NCBI GenBank assembly: GCA_029945945.1
Contig: JAQSDM010000010.1
Location: 106,782-170,781, forward strand
Length of the DNA stretch: 64,000 nt
DNA from: Algoriphagus sp.
Lineage (GTDB): Bacteria; Bacteroidota; Bacteroidia; Cytophagales; Cyclobacteriaceae
Direction: 5' to 3'
A program made the position numbers and the translations under genes. Below the pieces are notes generated by a model. It searched no databases. It was not told where the DNA came from and saw only the letters and a program-made list of their open reading frames with translations. Below are positions 35,728 to 44,100 of this stretch, one piece after another; positions within the stretch are counted from its first letter, which is position 1; each line of letters starts with the position of its first letter.

Positions 35728-35754
35728 AAAATCCCGATCAAGGATCGGGATTTT
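35728..35754 (-). terminator. Terminator of the tRNA-Glu transcript
   Basis: A 12-bp stem AAAATCCCGATC/GATCGGGATTTT (35728-35739 with 35743-35754) is followed on the minus strand by T-rich sequence. It separates the tRNA genes from the lipoprotein gene. Confidence 0.8.
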
Positions 35755-35828
35755 GTGCACTTTAACCACTAACAACCATAAAACAAAAATGATATAAGAA
35801 TTTTAAAGTTCAACCTTTAAAGTCTAAG

Positions 35829-35900
35829 TAGTCGGTACGGGAATCGAACCCGTGTTTCATCCGTGAAAGGGACGTGTCCTAACCCCTAGACGAACCGACC
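35829..35900 (-). tRNA. tRNA-Glu (anticodon TTC), copy 2
   Basis: On the minus strand the 72-base gene folds as a cloverleaf: 7-bp acceptor closed by a G-U pair, D arm TCGTCTAGGGGTTAGGA, anticodon loop CTTTCAC with TTC at the centre, and T arm with GGTTCGATTCC. The CCA end is not encoded. It is identical to the copy at 35954. Confidence 0.95.
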
Positions 35901-35953
35901 TTGGGTTAAATAATTTCAATAATACAGCTAAGGCCCTGATAATAAGCTGTTTG

Positions 35954-36025
35954 TAGTCGGTACGGGAATCGAACCCGTGTTTCATCCGTGAAAGGGACGT
36001 GTCCTAACCCCTAGACGAACCGACC
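35954..36025 (-). tRNA. tRNA-Glu (anticodon TTC), copy 1
   Basis: This gene is base-for-base identical over 72 positions to the downstream copy, with a 53-base spacer. Both should come from the promoter at 36066-36097. The CCA end is not encoded. Confidence 0.95.
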
Positions 36026-36065
36026 TTCTAAAACCATGAAAAACGTGCTTTTTCAAATGGTTGTG

Positions 36066-36097
36066 CAAATATAGAAGCTTAACCTTAAAATAACAAA
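36066..36097 (-). promoter_or_regulatory. Promoter of the tRNA-Glu pair
   Basis: Read on the minus strand, TTTG (36097-36094), a 20-base spacer and TATATTTG (36073-36066) are an exact match to the Bacteroidota housekeeping promoter. Start of transcription should be near 36059. Between 36098 and 36217 I see nothing certain besides the unidentified gapA promoter. Confidence 0.72.
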
Positions 36098-36217
36098 GTG
36101 GCCTCAGAAATTTATTTGGTTTGAAAGCTAAAAACCTGAACCAAAGGAATAAAATTTTCTTTAGAAGGAATGTAAGTCTTTTATCTAATTTCGTCTTTTA
36201 CAGATCACTTATTCTCC

Positions 36218-37234
36218 ATGATCCCAGCAGAAAAAATAAAGGTTGCCATCAACGGTTTTGGTCGAATTGGTCGCTATACGAGCAAAATTTTACTTAGCAA
36301 TCCGGATTTTGAACTTGTAGCAATTAACGATTTAGCTGAACCTAAGGCAATTGCACATCTTCTGAAATATGATTCGATCCACGGGAAAACCGAATCCGAA
36401 ATCAATCTCAACAACGATTTTTTACTCGTAGGCAATCACAAAATTCAACTATTTGGCCAGGCTAATCCTGAAAATCTTCCATGGGGGAACTTAGGCATTG
36501 ACCTCGTAATAGAGTGCACTGGCCGATTTACTGATCGAATGCAGGCAGAAAAACATTTAAAAGCTGGTGCAAAAAAAGTTTTAATCTCAGCTCCATCCAT
36601 GGATTCAAGTATTCCGATGATTGTCCTCGGAGTCAACGATTCTATTCTTTCCGGCGAAGAAACTATCATATCAAACGCTTCCTGCACTACCAATTGTCTT
36701 GCTCCAATGGTCAGTGTATTGGAGGAGAAATTTGGAATAGTCAAAGGATTTGCGTCCACCGTTCATTCCTACACCAATGATCAAAACCTGCATGATGCAC
36801 CCCATAGAGATTTGAGAAGAGCTCGGGCTGCTGCCTATTCTATCATTCCTACCACAACCAACGCAGGAAAAGCTTTGGACAAAGTCCTTCCAAAACTTGC
36901 CGGTAAAATTGAAGCATCTGCTATGAGAGTGCCTGTCCCTGATGGATCATTGACTGATCTGATCATTGAGCTAAAAACTGAAGCAACGGTTGAATCTATC
37001 AATCTGGCATATAAAAATGCTTCTCAAACATATCTGAAAGGCATTTTGGAAGTGGAAGAAAACCCGATCGTTTCCATTGACATCATCGGTAATTCCCATA
37101 GTTGTATCATCGATGCAGAGCTAACTTCAGCCAAAGGAAATTTGGTGAAAGTAGTCGGTTGGTATGACAACGAAGCCGGTTATGCCAACCGTTTGGTAGA
37201 TTTGGCAAAAGTTCTTTTCATAAAATCCAGTTAA
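36218..37234 (+). CDS. gapA: Glyceraldehyde-3-phosphate dehydrogenase, type I
   Basis: GAPDH oxidises glyceraldehyde 3-phosphate with NAD and phosphate in glycolysis, or runs in reverse. The Rossmann start reads INGFGRIGR and the catalytic Cys156 is in SNASCTTNCLAP, with the paired His in STVHSYTNDQ. The C-terminal WYDNEAGYANRLVDL is invariant in the family. Length 338 aa. It stands alone, outside any glycolytic cluster, and converges with the VOC gene with 1 base between stops. Confidence 0.93.
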   Translation: MIPAEKIKVAINGFGRIGRYTSKILLSNPDFELVAINDLAEPKAIAHLLKYDSIHGKTESEINLNNDFLLVGNHKIQLFGQANPENLPWGNLGIDLVIECTGRFTDRMQAEKHLKAGAKKVLISAPSMDSSIPMIVLGVNDSILSGEETIISNASCTTNCLAPMVSVLEEKFGIVKGFASTVHSYTNDQNLHDAPHRDLRRARAAAYSIIPTTTNAGKALDKVLPKLAGKIEASAMRVPVPDGSLTDLIIELKTEATVESINLAYKNASQTYLKGILEVEENPIVSIDIIGNSHSCIIDAELTSAKGNLVKVVGWYDNEAGYANRLVDLAKVLFIKSS

Positions 37235-37235
37235 C

Positions 37236-38297
37236 TCAAGAGCTAACCCGATTCAATGAAAGTAATTTCACAAACAAGTTTGATAGCGGTCCAGTGCTTT
37301 TTCGCTTTTTCAAATTCAAAAACCAACCCCATTTTTCAAGGATCGGGATTTTAAATGTTTCCACCATTTCTATAAGCGTTCCGTCAGGATCTTCGATGTA
37401 AGCGAATCTTCCTGCAGCGGCTCCCATGTCAAATTCATTTTGACTGTCAACGGTCATCGGATAACCTGATTTCTTAAGATTTTCCTTTAATGAATCCATG
37501 TGATTTACATCAAAACAAACATGTATAAAACCGAGATCTCCCCAGTTTCTGTTTTCAAAGATTTTCACTCCGGTTGAACCTTTTGATTCTATCAGTTCAA
37601 TAGTGTTTTGGCAAAAGAGTTTGCTAAATGCTCCAGTAGGAACAGGTGAGCTTTGAAGGATTACTCTTCGAAAAGATTCCTGTCCGGTAGGCATGACTTT
37701 AAAATCCTCCCAAATATCAGTTTTATCAATCAAAATTGCTGATTGATGAAAGTTTTTTTGGTAGACAGGTAATGCCTTATCAATCGAAGAAACTCCGATC
37801 ACAACCCCTGATACCCCACCAGTTAAATCTTTGCTTTTGCTAAACCAAGACTGGTTTTCTTCAATTTCAAACAGGTTGTCAAAAGGATCTTTTAAATAGA
37901 AATGCCAAATCCCAATTGGATTTTTGATTGGTTTTCCAAGAAGTTTTGCACCTACGGATATAAGATGATCGTATGTTTTTTGAATATCCCGGCACCGCAT
38001 TTTGACGGCAAGGATGCCAAGATCATTCCATTGGATCTGATGAACAGGAGAAGAGGGCGTTTTCGAAGTGTATTGCCAAATCTCAAATCCACCTCCGCCT
38101 TGCATATTCAAAGCAAGAATCGCATGCCGACTTTCTACTTTTCCGGCAGTGTACTTTGTCATTAATTTGGCCTCGGCGCTATCCTGAAATATCGGGACAT
38201 CCATTTTAAAGGCTTTTCTGTACCAATCCCAGGCAATCCTGGAATCCTTCACTCCTATTCCTACTTGTTGAATTCCGTTGATAGTGGGTTGGGTCAT
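37236..38297 (-). CDS. VOC (glyoxalase/dioxygenase superfamily) protein, two domains
   Basis: This 353-residue protein carries two vicinal-oxygen-chelate modules, about 5-130 (IQQVGIGVKDSRIAWDWYRK ... LFEIEE) and about 145-310 (GVSGVVIGVSSIDKALPVYQ ... YIEDPDGTLIEMVE). Metal-ligand positions are plausible at the Glu of FEIEE and LIEMVE and at His273-region HVCFDVNH. Members include glyoxalase I, extradiol dioxygenases and resistance proteins, so the substrate is open. It lies 16 bases downstream of the arsenosugar glycosyltransferase on the same strand and is probably in the same transcript. Confidence 0.75.
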   Translation of the reverse strand: MTQPTINGIQQVGIGVKDSRIAWDWYRKAFKMDVPIFQDSAEAKLMTKYTAGKVESRHAILALNMQGGGGFEIWQYTSKTPSSPVHQIQWNDLGILAVKMRCRDIQKTYDHLISVGAKLLGKPIKNPIGIWHFYLKDPFDNLFEIEENQSWFSKSKDLTGGVSGVVIGVSSIDKALPVYQKNFHQSAILIDKTDIWEDFKVMPTGQESFRRVILQSSPVPTGAFSKLFCQNTIELIESKGSTGVKIFENRNWGDLGFIHVCFDVNHMDSLKENLKKSGYPMTVDSQNEFDMGAAAGRFAYIEDPDGTLIEMVETFKIPILEKWGWFLNLKKRKSTGPLSNLFVKLLSLNRVSS

Positions 38298-38313
38298 ACC
38301 TGACGGCTTATTT

Positions 38314-39018
38314 TTAGCGATGATTCAATAGCCTGCAATAAAGGTTTTTTATTTTAGATGGCTCTTTATTCGATAAAAAATAGATAAAAACGGTCAAATT
38401 TACCAACTGAACCCTAAGCCAACTATTGTTCTCATACTTCCTGGCGGAAACTTTTATGGAATTTGGTATGATCCGGAACTCAGCTTTTTCCCGTATTCGC
38501 CTTACTAAATCAAAATCCTCCATGATAATGTATTCTTCATCAAACCCGTTTAAATCATTGAAAAAAGCCTTTTTTATAAATAAGGTCTGATCTCCGCCGC
38601 CCGAAAAAATTCCATTGAATCGGGTAAACCAGGAATTAATTTTGAGTAAAAAATTATCTGAATCAAATTGGTATCGATAGCATCCTGCCAAATATCCTTT
38701 TGAAATATTAGTCTTGATATCTGCAACAAAACTTTCAAGCGGTCTGGTATCAGCATGCACAAAGTAGAGAATCTCACCTTTCGCAATTTTGGCACCGGCA
38801 TTCATTTGAACGGCCCGGGATTTGGCTGGACATGAAATATAAATTGCTCCCAGCGATTGAGAAACTGATTTAGTCTGATCGTCGCTGTTCGCATCGGCAA
38901 CAATCACTTCAATCAGATCTTTGTTTCCATTTGAAAAAAGTAACGGAATGAGAATCCTCAGATTTTCCGCTTCATTCAGAGTTGGAATGATCACGGATAT
39001 TTTAACAGATGAACTCAC
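38314..39018 (-). CDS. TIGR04283-type arsenosugar biosynthesis glycosyltransferase
   Basis: This GT-A fold family 2 glycosyltransferase (234 aa) has the N-terminal ISVIIPTLNEAENL and the DXD-like VHADTRP (about 91-97). It belongs to the TIGR04283 group, found with arsM and arsS in arsenosugar operons. Its precise step is not known; it is thought to build the glycosyl part of the arsenosugar. It overlaps the DUF6134 gene by 4 bases. Confidence 0.85.
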   Translation of the reverse strand: MSSSVKISVIIPTLNEAENLRILIPLLFSNGNKDLIEVIVADANSDDQTKSVSQSLGAIYISCPAKSRAVQMNAGAKIAKGEILYFVHADTRPLESFVADIKTNISKGYLAGCYRYQFDSDNFLLKINSWFTRFNGIFSGGGDQTLFIKKAFFNDLNGFDEEYIIMEDFDLVRRIREKAEFRIIPNSIKVSARKYENNSWLRVQLVNLTVFIYFLSNKEPSKIKNLYCRLLNHR

Positions 39019-39635
39019 TTCACTCGCTGTATAACAAAATTTTTGATCGGGTGATGAACCACTATTTTTTCCAGTTTGCCACCTACAAAGTGATACTGAT
39101 TTTTGTACCCATTAATATCAACTTCATAGACTCCATCAGATTTTTCAGTTACTCTACTTACTAGTCCATAAGATTCAGAAATCATTCTATCCCCGTCTTT
39201 TGGTTCATGAAAATGGAATTTACCTGAACTATGGTAGAGTGGATTTGGAATAGGCTTCTTGTTTTCATATTTGTACGTCGCAGCATTTACATCATAGTGA
39301 TCGGTTTTCCAAAAAGCAGTTGAAAGGAAGTCTCCTCTGTTTGTTTTAGAATTTGCTTTGGCTTCGATTAATAACTCCTTTTGGTAAACATTTCTAATAG
39401 TAAAGCCGACTTCAATTTTTCCAAAAAACCAAAAGCTTGCTTTGCTATTGATATGATATTCGGTCACTTCGCCTTTTTTGACTTCCTCTGCTACCACATC
39501 CCCGATTTTGAAACCTGCTACTAAAATCTCAAACTTCTGTACAGTGGATTGAGCCTTGCCATCTAACGAAAAAAGGCAAGAACCAAACAGAAGAAAAATG
39601 GTAGCAAAGGCCCACCTTAGATTTATCAGCAACAT
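39015..39635 (-). CDS. DUF6134 family exported protein
   Basis: The 206-residue protein has a signal peptide (about 1-28, ending GKAQ) and a beta-rich mature part with alternating strands (FEILVAGFKIGDVVAEEV, YKYENKKPIPNPLYHS), matching the DUF6134 family. It overlaps both neighbours by a few bases (arsM by 10, the glycosyltransferase by 4), so it is an integral operon member. A secreted beta-barrel or jelly-roll lipid-binding shape is plausible. No role in arsenosugar metabolism is established. Confidence 0.75.
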   Translation of the reverse strand: MLLINLRWAFATIFLLFGSCLFSLDGKAQSTVQKFEILVAGFKIGDVVAEEVKKGEVTEYHINSKASFWFFGKIEVGFTIRNVYQKELLIEAKANSKTNRGDFLSTAFWKTDHYDVNAATYKYENKKPIPNPLYHSSGKFHFHEPKDGDRMISESYGLVSRVTEKSDGVYEVDINGYKNQYHFVGGKLEKIVVHHPIKNFVIQRVK

Positions 39636-40597
39636 CCTCCTCCATCATAAAAATAGGTGGATTCAGAAATGTAGATATCATTTCTTCCAAGCATATTGAG
39701 CGCCGATGCAGTTTTATCACAAACAGAAAGGGGTTGATTTGGCATCAGAATGTGGCCTTTTAGATCATCAAAATAACTCTCATTTCCGAAATAAATTGCA
39801 GCTTTTCCTGTAAATATGCAAGGTCCGTCAGCTGGCATAGGATCTTTAATAGCACATACTTCGACTGATTCCAGCAAAATATTCTCCGAGGTTTCATATT
39901 GACCCGGAGCCAAAATCCGATAGGGCCTCTTTGCACGAATTTCGACTGTACCAAAACCAGCGTCTGTAATCATTTTGAGATATTCAGCCAAAGGCAAAGA
40001 ACCGCTTAAGCAAAGGGCTCTCAATCTGGAATCATTTTTCAGCGCATCAGGCATCGGGTTTTCTGTAATCGGATCACTTAATACTAACCGACCATAAGGT
40101 TTCAATACCCGATACATTTCAGCCAATGCTTTCTTCAAATCGTCTTGGGTGAAAATATTAAAGAGACAATTTTGAGCTGCTACATCGATTGAATTATCTT
40201 CAACCGGAAGGCTTAGAGCATTTCCTTTTCGTAATTCCACAAAGCTTCTTTCAAACCAGGCATTTTCAGTTTCAGCTTTTAGGAGATTTTCTGAACAGGC
40301 ACTTAGCATCTCTTCCACCACATCTATTCCGATCACTCCGGATATTTGTCTGGAAAAATAGGAAAACTGCAAGACCTCCATTCCTCCGCCAACTCCTACG
40401 TAAAGAATCTTGGGCTGATTGACCAAATCACGAGGATGGACTGTGCTGCCACATCCATAATTCATTTCCTGCATGATCTTGGGGATAGTCAGTTCCGGAA
40501 GCTGCCAGATTGGAGTGGTCGTGCAACAAAGCCCTACATCAGGAGTCAAAGCGGCTTTGGTGTACACATCAATGGTTGTATCCAGGTAATTATTCAT
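39626..40597 (-). CDS. arsM: Arsenosugar biosynthesis arsenite methyltransferase ArsM
   Basis: ArsM methylates trivalent arsenic with S-adenosylmethionine. The SAM-binding motif reads LYVGVGGGMEVLQ (about 65-77). Cys49 (NYGCGS), Cys144 (QNCLFNI) and Cys196 (ALCLSGSLPL) align with the three arsenic-binding cysteines of characterised ArsM. Extra Cys pairs lie at the N-terminus (Cys24-Cys25) and at the extreme C-terminus (GGGCC). The length of 323 aa is that of the arsenosugar type. Start overlaps the TIGR04282 gene by 4 bases. Confidence 0.9.
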   Translation of the reverse strand: MNNYLDTTIDVYTKAALTPDVGLCCTTTPIWQLPELTIPKIMQEMNYGCGSTVHPRDLVNQPKILYVGVGGGMEVLQFSYFSRQISGVIGIDVVEEMLSACSENLLKAETENAWFERSFVELRKGNALSLPVEDNSIDVAAQNCLFNIFTQDDLKKALAEMYRVLKPYGRLVLSDPITENPMPDALKNDSRLRALCLSGSLPLAEYLKMITDAGFGTVEIRAKRPYRILAPGQYETSENILLESVEVCAIKDPMPADGPCIFTGKAAIYFGNESYFDDLKGHILMPNQPLSVCDKTASALNMLGRNDIYISESTYFYDGGGCC

Positions 40598-41202
40598 GAT
40601 TTTACTTTAATTTTTTCTTTTAATTTTTTCCAATCTTCGATTCGATCTACGTCAGATAGGATTTCAAGTAATTCATAAGAGATGGAGTTATTTTCCAGCT
40701 TTTCCATCGTCTGAAACAGCACTTTTTCTGTACTCCATGCGATTTCACTAAATAAATCTCCAATCAATTTTTTCATTCCCAACAAGTAATAGCCTCCATC
40801 CCGGGCAGGACCGATGACAACTTCCTGGTTTTCCAGCAAGTCAAATGCTTCTTCCAGGATCTTGCTTTCTAATTCACCGCAATCTGTTCCCAAAATGACT
40901 ATTTTCTTATATCCTTTGGAAAATATTCTGTCAAATGCATCCTCCATCCTTAAACCCAGGTCTTTTCCAGCTTGAACTTCAAATTGATAATCCTGACTAT
41001 ATTCTGAAATATCATCCGGAATGAAGTCTGAGAAAAAGAGAAATTTGTGAGCGTCAACATTCTTACATACTCCATGAGTATGCATTACAAGTTCCTGGTA
41101 AATCTCCATTGCAGCCTCATCACCCACCTCAATAGAAATTCGGGTTTTCACTTTTCCGAGTATTGCATTCTTTTGGAAAATGATTAGCGCACTTTTTTCC
41201 AT
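40594..41202 (-). CDS. TIGR04282-type arsenosugar biosynthesis glycosyltransferase/nucleotidyltransferase
   Basis: The 202-residue protein is a small GT-A fold enzyme of the DUF2064/TIGR04282 group, with KVKTRIS near the N-terminus and ILGTDCGEL (about 101-109) and GPARDGGYYLLG near 130. Such proteins accompany arsM/arsS and probably activate or transfer a sugar. I start at ATG 41202 (MEKSALIIFQKNA), which overlaps the arsS stop by one base; the frame upstream lies inside arsS and is not used. Confidence 0.86.
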   Translation of the reverse strand: MEKSALIIFQKNAILGKVKTRISIEVGDEAAMEIYQELVMHTHGVCKNVDAHKFLFFSDFIPDDISEYSQDYQFEVQAGKDLGLRMEDAFDRIFSKGYKKIVILGTDCGELESKILEEAFDLLENQEVVIGPARDGGYYLLGMKKLIGDLFSEIAWSTEKVLFQTMEKLENNSISYELLEILSDVDRIEDWKKLKEKIKVKS

Positions 41203-42254
41203 CAGGCTGTTGTCCCTCCGCAACTTGAACCAGCACCTGCCGTGCAGCCAAAGCAATGATTTTTTATAACAATTTCCCTTTGGAAAAGCTTTTCATGATT
41301 CCAATCTGAGATGTGTTGGCTGCTTGGTGAATCGACTTTTAATTCAAGCATTTGATTAAAATCACAATCGTATAAATATCCATCCCACCCTACAGAAATC
41401 GTGTTTCGGCACATTACCCCTTGCGCAGCAGACGGATTAAAATTTTCGATAAGTTTTTCCATGTAGGATTCGTAGTTGTCACTTCGAATCAAATATTCAA
41501 GAAAACGACTGATCGGAATATTGGTTATTGCAAAGAGTGAATTGAATTGAATTTGAAATTTCTCTTTCAATTTCTTTTTGAATTCAAGCTCGAGTCCTTC
41601 TTGACCTCCGGGTAAAAATGCTCCGGAAGGGTTGTAAACCAGATTCAAGATCAAACCTGATCCTTGCACACCATATCCTTGTTTATTGAGCAGCTGAAGT
41701 GCACGAATGGATTTATCAAATACACCATCGCCCCGCTGCGAATCGGTCTTCAACGCGGTGAAGTATGGTAATGAAGACACTACCTCTACCCTGTTTTCCT
41801 CAAAAAATTCAGGCAAATCATAGTATTTAGGATTCGCTAAAATAATTGTCAGGTTACATCTCACAATGATCGTGGCATCCGGGTTTATAGACCGGATAGA
41901 TTCCACAAACCACCTGAAATCAGGGTTCATTTCCGGAGCTCCGCCTGTCAGATCAATTGTTTTGATTGAATGGGTTTTGATTACTTCGAGACAATATTCC
42001 ATTGTTTTCCGAACCATGATTTCTTTCCGATCCGGCCCCGCATCCACATGACAATGCTTGCAAACTTGGTTACACATCTTGCCCAAGTTGATTTGCAATA
42101 TTTCAATTGAAACCGGCCGAAGCGGAAAAAGCCCAATTTGGGATAACCTCTCTTTAAAGCTTGAATTAGAATCGTCAGGGAAGCTTTGTTCCAATAAATC
42201 TAATCCGAATGAAGGTTCTGAAATAGGGTGAAGTTGTGCTTTGAGTGACTTCAT
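41202..42254 (-). CDS. arsS: Arsenosugar biosynthesis radical SAM protein ArsS
   Basis: ArsS uses a [4Fe-4S] cluster and SAM to attach the deoxyadenosyl group to methylated arsenic. The radical SAM motif C-x3-C-x2-C is Cys61, Cys65, Cys68 (CNQVCKHCHVD). A C-terminal Cys-rich region follows with Cys334, Cys337 and Cys345 (CFGCTAGAGSSCGG), and MCRNTISVGWDGYLYDCDF lies before it. Some relatives use selenocysteine in this tail; here every position is an ordinary Cys codon. Length 350 aa. Confidence 0.92.
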   Translation of the reverse strand: MKSLKAQLHPISEPSFGLDLLEQSFPDDSNSSFKERLSQIGLFPLRPVSIEILQINLGKMCNQVCKHCHVDAGPDRKEIMVRKTMEYCLEVIKTHSIKTIDLTGGAPEMNPDFRWFVESIRSINPDATIIVRCNLTIILANPKYYDLPEFFEENRVEVVSSLPYFTALKTDSQRGDGVFDKSIRALQLLNKQGYGVQGSGLILNLVYNPSGAFLPGGQEGLELEFKKKLKEKFQIQFNSLFAITNIPISRFLEYLIRSDNYESYMEKLIENFNPSAAQGVMCRNTISVGWDGYLYDCDFNQMLELKVDSPSSQHISDWNHEKLFQREIVIKNHCFGCTAGAGSSCGGTTA

Positions 42255-42587
42255 TTACATGGAAATTTCCTTGATTTTATTGATCATTTGGGTAGAATGC
42301 ACCAAAGATGCCCCTCCTCTGATGGCGGCGGCTACATGAACTGCTTCCATCATTTGCTCCTCATCACATCCTTTCTCCATCGTATCTGTGGTGTAAGCGT
42401 CAATGCAATATGGGCACTGAATGGCGTGAGCTACTGCCAGGGCTATAAGAGACTTTTCCCTTGCTGTAAGAGCACCTTCTTTGAATACCTCTCCGTAATA
42501 TGAAAAAAACTTGTCTCCCATTGATTTTTGCAAATTAGTAATGGAACCAAACTTTTTGAGGTCGTCGGGATTGTAGTAAGTTTTCAT
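42255..42587 (-). CDS. Arsenosugar-associated AhpD-like (carboxymuconolactone decarboxylase family) protein
   Basis: The first gene of the operon encodes a 110-residue all-helical AhpD-like protein. The redox pair is Cys58 and Cys61 (QCPYCIDAYT), followed by His84 (AVHVAA). It belongs to the peroxidase-like group tied to arsenosugar operons. It may supply thiol redox power or reduce arsenic intermediates; that is inference. It abuts arsS directly. A divergent peroxiredoxin gene lies 161 bases away, in AT-rich sequence where I see no clear promoter. Confidence 0.88.
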   Translation of the reverse strand: MKTYYNPDDLKKFGSITNLQKSMGDKFFSYYGEVFKEGALTAREKSLIALAVAHAIQCPYCIDAYTTDTMEKGCDEEQMMEAVHVAAAIRGGASLVHSTQMINKIKEISM

Positions 42588-42748
42588 TTTTGAGATTTTT
42601 TAATAGATACGAGTTTTCATTATAACATGGATTTGCGAAAATGGTCTTTGATTTTGACATTTTTTAAAAAAATAAAAATTTTCAAATCTTCCTCCCTCCT
42701 GATTTCGTAAATTAGTCTATATGTTTAATAGGTTTAAATAATAAAATT

Positions 42749-43384
42749 ATGGGTTTAAGACTTGGCGATTTAGCTCCAAACTTTGTAGCAGAGACGAGCG
42801 AAGGAAAGATTGATTTTTATGAATACCTCGGAGATAGCTGGGGGGTGTTGTTTTCCCATCCTGGAGATTATACTCCGGTTTGCACCACTGAGCTTGGTGC
42901 AGTAGCTAAACTCAGAAGTGAATTCGAAAAGCGAAACACAAAAGTAATGGCTTTGAGTGTGGATGGATTGGAAAACCACAAAGGTTGGATTTCAGACATT
43001 AACGAAACCCAGCACACGGTGGTGAATTTTCCAATTATCGCAGATCCTGATCGGAAAGTATCTGAACTCTATGACATGATCCATCCTAACGCAAATGAGA
43101 ATGCGACTGTGAGATCCGTATTTGTGATCGGACCTGACAAGAAGATCAAGTTGATGATTACATATCCGGCAAGCACCGGAAGAAACTTCGAGGAATTGCT
43201 GCGCGTGATTGATTCACTTCAATTGACTGCAAAATATTCCGTGGCAACTCCTGCTGATTGGAAAAAAGGTGAAGATGTAGTTGTAGCTCTTTCGATCAAA
43301 ACCGAAGACATTCCTGCGAAATTTCCAAAAGGTCATAAGATCATCAAACCTTACCTGAGAATGACTCCTCAGCCGGACTTATAA
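42749..43384 (+). CDS. 1-Cys peroxiredoxin (Prx6 family)
   Basis: This thiol peroxidase reduces peroxides in the cytoplasm. The peroxidatic Cys45 sits in PGDYTPVCTTELG, the Prx6 form. The C-terminal domain (about 150-211) is the extended Prx6 type, and no resolving Cys in the usual 2-Cys position is seen. Length 211 aa. It is divergent from the arsenosugar operon. Confidence 0.92.
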   Translation: MGLRLGDLAPNFVAETSEGKIDFYEYLGDSWGVLFSHPGDYTPVCTTELGAVAKLRSEFEKRNTKVMALSVDGLENHKGWISDINETQHTVVNFPIIADPDRKVSELYDMIHPNANENATVRSVFVIGPDKKIKLMITYPASTGRNFEELLRVIDSLQLTAKYSVATPADWKKGEDVVVALSIKTEDIPAKFPKGHKIIKPYLRMTPQPDL

Positions 43385-43400
43385 TCAATTGATTTACAAT

Positions 43401-43432
43401 AAAAAAGGGCTTCTGATCAGAAGCCCTTTTTT
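43401..43432. terminator. Bidirectional terminator
   Basis: A perfect 32-base palindrome with A6 at one end and T6 at the other lies between the convergent peroxiredoxin and eda genes. Confidence 0.88.
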
Positions 43433-43434
43433 AT

Positions 43435-44100
43435 TTATTTACCAGCCTTTATTTGTTGAATCAATCCAACCACAGTACTGATCGTTTCTTTCATTTCGCT
43501 AAAAGCTCCTTTGCTTATCAGATCTTTTCTGAACAATTGAGAGCCCATTCCCACGCATAAAACCCCAACATCAAACCATGATTTGATGCTTTCTGCTGTT
43601 GGTTCTACTCCTCCGGTTGGAATGATTTCAATCCCAGGTAAGACAGCATGAACCGCAGGCACAAACTGAGGAGTCAAAATATTCGCAGGGTATATTTTCA
43701 CTAATTCTGCACCTAATTCCTGCGCAAAGAAAATCTCAGAAACAGTTCCGCATCCCGGTATCCAAGGCACATCCATGAGTTTGCAATATTCACCAAGCTT
43801 TGGGTTCATCACAGGTGCCACGATGAATTCTGCTCCCATATCCAAAAACTCCTCTGCCTGATGAGGATGATAAATTGTTCCAACGCCAAGACTCAAACCG
43901 GGCATCTGATCTGCCAGCTTTCGAAGAGCCGGATAAATTCCCGGAGCTTCTTTGCCACGATTAACCATTTCAATTACCCGTATCCCACCTTCATAGGCTG
44001 TTTCGAGTAATTTAAGACATATTTTTTCGTCCGGATGAAAGAAAATAGGCATAATGCCTGCCGCATTCATCGTGCGGATAAATGGAGTTGGATTTCTCAT
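43435..44100 (-). CDS. eda: KDPG/KHG aldolase (Eda)
   Basis: Eda cleaves 2-keto-3-deoxy-6-phosphogluconate to pyruvate and glyceraldehyde 3-phosphate. The Schiff-base Lys is in ELVKIYPAN (about 131-139), and GVGTIYHPHQAEEFLDMGAE and IPTGGVEPT are typical of the barrel. Length 221 aa. Its ATG overlaps the stop of the KDG kinase gene by one base, so both are one transcript. Confidence 0.9.
   Translation of the reverse strand: MRNPTPFIRTMNAAGIMPIFFHPDEKICLKLLETAYEGGIRVIEMVNRGKEAPGIYPALRKLADQMPGLSLGVGTIYHPHQAEEFLDMGAEFIVAPVMNPKLGEYCKLMDVPWIPGCGTVSEIFFAQELGAELVKIYPANILTPQFVPAVHAVLPGIEIIPTGGVEPTAESIKSWFDVGVLCVGMGSQLFRKDLISKGAFSEMKETISTVVGLIQQIKAGK

Noticed and set aside
41202..42254. Selenocysteine in the ArsS C-terminal tail
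   Set aside because: All relevant positions are TGC/TGT Cys codons; there is no in-frame TGA before the true stop.
42588..42748. Divergent promoters between the arsenosugar operon and the peroxiredoxin gene
   Set aside because: TATGTTTA at 42720 and near-matches on the other strand lack -33 boxes at proper spacing, so no call is made.
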